Assembly: GCF_014655295.1 (NCBI RefSeq)
Contig: NZ_BNBI01000002.1
Span: 248,001-312,000 of the forward strand
Length of the DNA stretch: 64,000 nucleotides
Source of the DNA: Streptomyces fumanus
GTDB taxonomy: Bacteria; Actinomycetota; Actinomycetes; Streptomycetales; Streptomycetaceae
Reading direction: 5' to 3'
Below, piece by piece: positions 58,807 to 64,000 of the stretch. The notes beneath the pieces are model-generated. The model made no database searches. It was given only the letters and a program-made list of their open reading frames with translations, and had not been told where the DNA came from. Both the position numbers and the translations under genes were made by a program. Position 1 is the stretch's first letter; each line of letters begins with the position of its first letter.

Positions 58807-61800
58807 GTGACCATCGAGTTGACCGTGCTGTCCCGGGTCGCCTGCCGTGGGCGGGAGATCACCGCGCCCCGGCTGCGCGGGCTGCTGGCGCTGCTCGCCG
58901 GGGAGCCGCGGGCCGGGTGCAGCACCGGGCGGCTGGTCGAGGGGCTGTGGCCGGACGAGGCGCCGGAGCGGCCGGGCAAGGCGGTGCAGGTGCTGGTGTC
59001 GCGGCTGCGGGCGCAGATCGGCGCCGAGCTGATCGTCAGCACGCCGACCGGGTACCGGCTGGCCCTCGACCCGGCGCGGATCGACGCGGGCGCGCTGCTG
59101 CTGCACGAGGCGGCGAGCCGCGAACGGGCCGGGGCCGGCGACCACGAGGGCGCGCTGCGGGAGGCCGAGGCGGGCCTGGCGCTGTGGGATGGCGAGGTGG
59201 CCGCCGGTCCGGCGGACGACCCGCGCGACCCGGTGGCGGCGCTGCGCGCGGAGCGCCTGGGGGCGCACCGGTCGCTGGTCCGCTCCCGGGCGCTGGCGCT
59301 GGCCAGGCTGGGCCGCCGGGAACCGGCCGCGGCGGAGCTGACCGCACTGGCCCGGCAGTCGCCGTGGGACGAGGAAGTACTGGCGGAGCTGCTGCGCTGC
59401 GAGGCGGCCGGGGCGGGCCGGGCCGCGGCGCTGACCCGGTACGAGGCGTACCGGGTGAGGCTGCGCGAGGAGCTGGGCACCGACCCGGGCGCCGAACTGC
59501 GCGGCGTGTACCAGGAGTTGCTGGGCGCGGACGTGGCACCGGTCCGGCACGGGGTGCCGCACGAGCCGAACCCGCTGCTGGGCCGGGACGCCGATGTCGC
59601 CGCGGTGGCCGCGCTGCTGCGCACCGCCCGGGTGGTCACCGTGGTGGGGCCCGGCGGGCTGGGCAAGACCCGGCTGGCGCACGCGGTCGGCCGGGCGGCC
59701 GAGCAGCCGGTCACCCACTTCGTGCCGCTCGCCGGTGTCACCGCCGACGCGGACGTGGCCGGTGAGGTCGCCTCCGCGGTGGGCGCCGGGGAGGGCCGGC
59801 CGTTCGCGGGCGGCGCCCCGGACGTGGTGGGCGGCATCGTCACCGCGCTGGGCGCCGGACCGGTGCTGCTGGTGCTGGACAACTGCGAGCAGGTGATCGA
59901 CGGGGTCGCCGACCTGGTGCGGGCGCTGGTGTCGCGGTCGCGGACGCTGCGGGTGCTGGCCACCAGCCGGGCCCCGCTGGGACTGACCTCGGAGTCCGTG
60001 TACGCGCTGCCCGAGCTGTCCCTGCGGACCTCGGCGGAGCTGTTCGCGCAGCGGGCGCGGGCCGCCCGGCCGGGCGTGGAGCTGGACCCCGCGGCGGTCA
60101 CCGAGATCTGCCGGCACCTGGACGGGCTGCCGCTCGCGGTGGAACTGGCGGCGGCCCGGGTGCGGGTGCTGTCGGTGGCCGACATCTCCCGCCGGCTGCG
60201 GGACCGGTTCGCGCTGCTGCGCGGCGGCGCCCGGGACGCGCCGGAACGGCACCGGACGCTGCGGGCCGTGGTCGAGTGGAGCTGGAACCTGCTGGAGCCC
60301 GACGGGCAGGCCGCGCTGCGTGCGCTGTCGGTGTTTCCCGGCGGCTTCACCGAGGACGCGGCCCAGTACGTCCTGGGCGCCGGGGACGACGTACTGGACC
60401 TGCTGGAGCACCTCGCCGGGCAGTCGCTGCTCCAGGTCGGGGACAGCCCCGCCGGGGTGCGGTTCCGGATGCTGGAGACGCTGCGCGAGTTCGGTGCCGC
60501 CCGGCGTGCGGAGGCCGCCGAGGAGGAGGCGGTGACCGGCCGTTTCCTGGCGTGGGCGCGGGACTTCGGGCGGGCCCGGCACGACATCCTGTTCGGCGGC
60601 GACCCGACGCCCGCCTGGCACCGGGTCCGTGCCGAGCAGGACAACCTGGTCCTCGCCCTGCGTCTGGCGCTGGCCCGCCAGGACGCGCCCGCCATCGCCG
60701 CGGTCACCGCCGTCCTGGCCTCGCTGTGGGCCACCGACAGCCACTACGACCGGCTCGCCGCCCTCGCCGCCGAGACCGGCGGGCCGCTCTCCCGGTTCCG
60801 TCCCGGCCCCGAGGACGTCGAACCGGCGCGCAGCGCGGCGGCGGTCTGCGCGGCCAGCCTCTTCATGGGCTACGGCCCGCACGCCGTACGGCAGCTCGTC
60901 ACCCTGCGCCGGCTGCCGCCCGCGCCGCCGGACACGGTGCTGCGGGCGCTGGCCGTGGTGCTGGGCGCCGTACCGGAGATACGCCCGCCGCACTACGCGA
61001 GGCTGACGGAGCTGGCCGGGGCCCGGGAGCCGCTGCTGGCGTGCGTCGCCTCCGGGGTGGCCAGTTATGTGTGGGAGTCCGCGCAGGAGCCGGAGCGGGC
61101 GCTGAAGTACGCCCGCCGGATGCTCGACGCCCTCGGGGACCACGACAATCCGCTGCTGCGGCTGCTGTGCCACGGGCGGATCAGCGACCTGTGCCTGAAG
61201 ACCGAGCGGGGCGCGGAGGCGTACCGGCATCTGCGGACGGCGCTGGACACGCTCGGCGGGTACGGGGAGTGGTCGGACGCGATCGGGGTCCGCTGGGGGC
61301 TGGTGCTGGCCTGTCTGCAGCGCGGGGAGGCCGACGAGGCGGAGCACTGGCTGAAGCTGGCGGCGCTGGACCAGCCGCCGGAGCCCGCCGCCGTCTACAC
61401 CCCGGACCTCGCGGCCCGCGCGGAGATCGCGCTGGCCCGGGGGCTGACCGAGGTGGGGCTCGGGCTGTGGCGGCAGGCGCTGGACAAGCTCCGGGAGGAC
61501 AGCGCGCGGCTCACCGGCGATCCGTTCATGGACCCCTGGTCGCTGGAGCTGCGCTCGGCGGCGCTCGCGGCGCACGCGCTGCACGGGCGGTTGGCGCCGG
61601 TGGCGGGGCTGGCCGCGGAGTTGCGGGCGGAGGTGCTGGCCAAGCTGTCGGACCCGGCGGGCTCCCCGGCAGGCCCGGGGCCGGTGGAGCCGCCGGGGTA
61701 CGGGACGGCGCTGCTGGCGCTGGGTCTGGCCGGGGTGGCGGCGGGCGACAAGGGGGCGGTGAAGCTGGTGGCGCTGGCGGAGCGGACGCCGGTGGTGCGG

Positions 61801-61959
61801 CAGTTCCCCTCGCTGTCCTCGGCGCGCTCCCGGCACCTGGCCGAGCACGCCGACCGGGCGGCCTACGCCGACGCGGGGTCGGAGTACGCCGCCCTGGGGC
61901 GGGCCGAGCTGCGGGCGCTGGCGGTGCGGGAGCTGCTCAGCGCCGGGGCTCGCGCTTGA
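58807..61959 (+). CDS. SARP/AfsR-type regulator: BTAD-NB-ARC-TPR
   Basis: A 1050-aa protein from GTG 58807. The OmpR-like winged helix and BTAD domain span residues 1-240 (VLVSRLRAQIGAELIVSTPTGY; LREELGTDPGAELRGVYQELL). NB-ARC STAND ATPase follows with GPGGLGKTR (around residue 283), Walker B LLVLDNCEQV and GLPLAVELAAARV. The rest is TPR-like helical repeats. Such proteins activate secondary-metabolite or export genes after signal-driven oligomerisation. Its 3' end overlaps the end of the convergent ABC permease gene by 23 bp. Confidence 0.92.
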   Translation: MTIELTVLSRVACRGREITAPRLRGLLALLAGEPRAGCSTGRLVEGLWPDEAPERPGKAVQVLVSRLRAQIGAELIVSTPTGYRLALDPARIDAGALLLHEAASRERAGAGDHEGALREAEAGLALWDGEVAAGPADDPRDPVAALRAERLGAHRSLVRSRALALARLGRREPAAAELTALARQSPWDEEVLAELLRCEAAGAGRAAALTRYEAYRVRLREELGTDPGAELRGVYQELLGADVAPVRHGVPHEPNPLLGRDADVAAVAALLRTARVVTVVGPGGLGKTRLAHAVGRAAEQPVTHFVPLAGVTADADVAGEVASAVGAGEGRPFAGGAPDVVGGIVTALGAGPVLLVLDNCEQVIDGVADLVRALVSRSRTLRVLATSRAPLGLTSESVYALPELSLRTSAELFAQRARAARPGVELDPAAVTEICRHLDGLPLAVELAAARVRVLSVADISRRLRDRFALLRGGARDAPERHRTLRAVVEWSWNLLEPDGQAALRALSVFPGGFTEDAAQYVLGAGDDVLDLLEHLAGQSLLQVGDSPAGVRFRMLETLREFGAARRAEAAEEEAVTGRFLAWARDFGRARHDILFGGDPTPAWHRVRAEQDNLVLALRLALARQDAPAIAAVTAVLASLWATDSHYDRLAALAAETGGPLSRFRPGPEDVEPARSAAAVCAASLFMGYGPHAVRQLVTLRRLPPAPPDTVLRALAVVLGAVPEIRPPHYARLTELAGAREPLLACVASGVASYVWESAQEPERALKYARRMLDALGDHDNPLLRLLCHGRISDLCLKTERGAEAYRHLRTALDTLGGYGEWSDAIGVRWGLVLACLQRGEADEAEHWLKLAALDQPPEPAAVYTPDLAARAEIALARGLTEVGLGLWRQALDKLREDSARLTGDPFMDPWSLELRSAALAAHALHGRLAPVAGLAAELRAEVLAKLSDPAGSPAGPGPVEPPGYGTALLALGLAGVAAGDKGAVKLVALAERTPVVRQFPSLSSARSRHLAEHADRAAYADAGSEYAALGRAELRALAVRELLSAGARA

Positions 61960-62731
61960 ACCGGGCGGTGGACCAGAGGTAGCCGAGGACCACCAGGCCG
62001 AGCGACCAGGCGAGGGCCAGGACCGCATTGGTGGTGCCGATGCCGGTGCCCAGGAGCAGTCCGCGCAGGGTCTCGATGACCGGGGTGAACGGCTGGTACT
62101 CGGCGAACCAGCGGAACCAGGACGGCATCGCGTCCACCGGCACGAACGCGCTGCCCAGCAGCGGCAGCAGCATCAGCGGCATGCCGGTGTTGCTCGCGCC
62201 CTCGGCGTTGGGGCTGACCAGGCCGATGCCGACCGCGATCCAGGTGACGGCGAGGCTGAACAGGGTCACCAGGCCGGCCGCCGCCAGCCACTCCAGGGGC
62301 GTGGCGTCCGCCCGGAACCCGATGGCGAAGCCGATGCCCAGGACCAGGACCAGCGCGGCCAGGGTCTGGATGACGCTGCCGAGGACATGGCCGATCAGCA
62401 CCGAGGAACGGGAGATGGCCATGGTGCGGAACCGGGCGATGATGCCCTCGGTCATGTCGGTGGCCACCGACACGGCGATGCCCAGCGCGGTGCCGCCCAC
62501 GGTCAGCATCAGGATGCCCGGCATCAGGTACGCCACGTAGTCGGCGCGGTCGGCCGTGCCGCCGTTGAGTCCGGCGCTCATCACGTCGCCGAAGACGTAC
62601 ACGAACAGCAGCAGCAGCATGATCGGGGTGAGCAGGATGTTGAGGGTGAGGGAGGGGTAGCGGCGGGCGTGCAGGAGGTTGCGCCGCAGCATGGTGGTGT
62701 GGTCGCGCAGGGCGTGGGCGGAGCTGCTCAT
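61937..62731 (-). CDS. ABC-2 type permease (DrrB-like)
   Basis: A 264-aa membrane protein with six TM helices (LTLNILLTPIMLLLLFVYVFG; YLMPGILMLTVGGTALGIAVS; VIQTLAALVLVLGIGFAIGF; FSLAVTWIAVGIGLVS; LMLLPLLGSAFVPVDAMP; NAVLALAWSLGLVVLGYLW). Family signature segments are RFRTMAISRSSVLIGHV and FRWFAEYQPFTPVIETLRGLL. ATG 62731 overlaps the ATPase stop (ATGA). With the upstream ATPase it forms a daunorubicin-resistance-type exporter; the substrate is unknown. Confidence 0.92.
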   Translation of the reverse strand: MSSSAHALRDHTTMLRRNLLHARRYPSLTLNILLTPIMLLLLFVYVFGDVMSAGLNGGTADRADYVAYLMPGILMLTVGGTALGIAVSVATDMTEGIIARFRTMAISRSSVLIGHVLGSVIQTLAALVLVLGIGFAIGFRADATPLEWLAAAGLVTLFSLAVTWIAVGIGLVSPNAEGASNTGMPLMLLPLLGSAFVPVDAMPSWFRWFAEYQPFTPVIETLRGLLLGTGIGTTNAVLALAWSLGLVVLGYLWSTARFKREPRR

Positions 62732-63759
62732 CGGAGGGTCTCCTCGGCTGCGGTGCGGGGGGTCGCGGGGTTGCCGGTGAGGGCGAAGAACACGTCGTCC
62801 AGGTCGGGGGTGTGCACGGACAGCTCGTCGGCCACCACGTCGGCGGCGTCCAGCCAGTCGAGGACGGCGCGCAGCTCGCGCTGGCTGCCGTCGCTGGGGA
62901 TGTGCAGGGTGAACGTCTCGTCGTCGCGGGTGGTCTCGCGCAGGGCGGCCGCGGCCCGCTCGTAGGCCACCGGGTCGGTGAACCGCAGGCGTACGTGCCC
63001 GCCGGGGACGAGCCGCTTCAGCTCCCCGGCGCTGCCCTGGGCGACGAGCCGGCCGCCGTCCAGGACGGCGATGCGGTCGGCGAGCTGGTCGGCCTCCTCC
63101 AGGTACTGGGTGGTGAGGAAGACGGTGACGCCGTCGGCGACCAGGTCGCGGACGATCTGCCACATGGTGTGCCGGGAGCGCGGGTCCAGGCCGGTGGTCG
63201 GCTCGTCGAGGAAGATGATCCGCGGGCCGCCGACCAGGGTCATGGCGATGTCCAGGCGGCGCTTCATGCCGCCGGAGTAGGTGGCGGCGGGCTTGCGCGC
63301 GGCCTCGGTGAGGCCGAAGCGCTCCAGCAGGCCGGCGGCGACCCGGCGGCCCTCCTTCTTGGGGAGGTGGTTGAGGTCGGCCATCAGGAGCATGTTCTCC
63401 TCGCCGGTGATCAGCCCGTCCACGGCGGAGAACTGGCCGGTGACGCCGATCGCGGCGCGCACCGCCTGGGGGTCGGCGGCCAGGTCGTGGCCCGCGACGC
63501 GGAGCTGGCCGGCGTCGGGGCGGATCAGGGTGGACAGGATGCTGACCACCGTGGTCTTGCCCGCGCCGTTCGGGCCGAGCAGGGCGAAGACCGTGCCGGC
63601 GGGGACCTGGAGGTCGATGCCGTCGAGGACGGTGCGGTCGCCGTACGCCTTGCGCAGTCCGGTGGCCGCGATGGCGATGTCCCGCCGGTCGGTGCCGCTC
63701 TGTGCGGGCCCGGGTCGGCCGGTGGCGGGCCGGTCGGGGCCCTGGTCTGTCGTCGTCAT
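62728..63759 (-). CDS. ABC transporter ATP-binding protein (DrrA-like)
   Basis: A 343-aa protein. Walker A GPNGAGKTT (around residue 65), Q-loop GQFSAVDG, signature YSGGMKRRLDIAM, Walker B IIFLDEPTTGLD and H-loop VFLTTQYLEEADQLAD are complete. The C-terminal DUF4162 domain (from about 245, VRLRFTDPVAYERAAAAL, ending HTPDLDDVFFALTG) is typical of DrrA-type drug exporters. The start MTTTDQGPDRP at 63759 is chosen over an upstream in-frame ATG that lacks a ribosome site. Confidence 0.94.
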   Translation of the reverse strand: MTTTDQGPDRPATGRPGPAQSGTDRRDIAIAATGLRKAYGDRTVLDGIDLQVPAGTVFALLGPNGAGKTTVVSILSTLIRPDAGQLRVAGHDLAADPQAVRAAIGVTGQFSAVDGLITGEENMLLMADLNHLPKKEGRRVAAGLLERFGLTEAARKPAATYSGGMKRRLDIAMTLVGGPRIIFLDEPTTGLDPRSRHTMWQIVRDLVADGVTVFLTTQYLEEADQLADRIAVLDGGRLVAQGSAGELKRLVPGGHVRLRFTDPVAYERAAAALRETTRDDETFTLHIPSDGSQRELRAVLDWLDAADVVADELSVHTPDLDDVFFALTGNPATPRTAAEETLR

Positions 63760-63827
63760 GCCGCAGAGCGTGCGCCCCGGGCGGTTCAACGCGGCTTCAG
63801 CCCGGTTTCAGGGCACCGGCGGGGGCC

Positions 63828-64000
63828 TCAGCGGGCTGAAACCGGGCCGCCTTCGGCCCAGGCGCGCAGCAGCTCCTCGCCCTCGGCGCGGGACGGGGCA
63901 CCGGCGTCCCGGCGGGCGCGGCGCCAGGTGAGCGGCGGGTCGACCGTGACGGCACCGGCGGCGAGCCGGGCCAGGAGGGCGCGGGACAGGTCGTACTCGG
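63828..64000 (-). CDS. C-terminal fragment of an unidentified protein (cut by window end)
   Basis: 56 residues are visible, from EYDLSRALLARLAAGAVTVD through LTWRRARRDAGAPSRAEGEE to the end WAEGGPVSAR. The fragment is helical, Ala/Arg-rich and without a recognisable motif. It is on the same strand as the ABC exporter and ends about 70 bp before its start. Nothing more can be said from this part. Confidence 0.5.
   Translation of the reverse strand, partial: EYDLSRALLARLAAGAVTVDPPLTWRRARRDAGAPSRAEGEELLRAWAEGGPVSAR

Noticed and set aside
58567..62028. A 1153-residue minus-strand frame opposite the SARP regulator
   Set aside because: Pro/Arg/Gln-rich shadow of the BTAD-NB-ARC gene; no ribosome site.

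Overview
The window is a high-GC actinobacterial chromosome segment, almost certainly Streptomyces. The codon use is strongly GC3-biased, many starts are GTG or TTG, and the markers are typical of the genus: an HspR-controlled dnaK-grpE-dnaJ-hspR operon with HAIR operators, an AfsR/SARP regulator, a CebR operator, cold-shock/DEAD-helicase/SCO5918-family neighbours, and a remnant of a pSAM2-type integrative element.

Layout. 1-3.8 kb: the 5' part of a NarL-type sensor kinase, then a membrane spermidine-synthase-like protein, a DUF2617-like protein and a small Cys/Gly-rich membrane protein. 3.94-7.53 kb: a decayed AICE bounded by a 13-bp direct repeat, holding a repSA::int fusion whose recombinase catalytic core is deleted, a nonsense-mutated GntR/Kor gene, a YdcF-like protein and small cargo genes. 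7.5-12.6 kb: a class I/II aminotransferase, a YbjN-like protein, clpB with a HAIR operator, and a PPOX-fold protein. 12.7-16.4 kb: an unusual cluster of a 67-aa secreted peptide with two DSTWG motifs, a degenerate Rieske-oxygenase-like protein and three paralogous LuxR-type regulators. 16.5-28.4 kb: an orphan sugar-binding lipoprotein, the chaperone operon, a MraY/WecA-like transferase, a membrane Fe-S oxidoreductase, an FG-GAP secreted protein and a Yip1-type membrane protein. 28.4-30.1 kb: a phosphoribosyltransferase, dcd, a zinc-ribbon protein and tRNA-Gly(CCC).

30.1-34.6 kb looks like an accessory region: an orphan single-chain HsdM-HsdS-type methylase with its own N-terminal helix-turn-helix, a coupled two-TM protein, a vapBC toxin-antitoxin pair and stretches without recognisable genes. 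34.7-42.8 kb is rich in secreted proteins (an AraC-regulated hydrolase, a CebR-controlled AA10 LPMO, an RTX protein, a DUF4232-like protein and an 857-aa surface protein) and has a duplicated leader in front of a truncated paralogue. 42.8-46.3 kb holds an RsbQ/RsbP-like energy-stress pair, a WGxxGxxG membrane protein and a frameshifted hemerythrin gene. 46.3-50.2 kb carries an orphan cytochrome oxidase subunit I, a DUF2231-Rieske protein and a DUF4396 protein behind a CsoR-like operator.

50.2-56.7 kb is a cold/stress block: two cold-shock genes with duplicated leaders and terminators, CBS and MerR proteins, an ECF41 sigma factor beside an FAD oxidoreductase, a DEAD-box helicase and an SCO5918-family protein. 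56.7-64.0 kb: a secreted beta-propeller/Ig protein, a 1050-aa SARP-NB-ARC regulator, a DrrAB-type ABC exporter and the end of an unidentified gene.

The best leads for something undescribed are the DSTWG peptide/LuxR trio, the HTH-HsdMS methylase with its operator-like palindrome and membrane partner, and several well-formed orphan operators.
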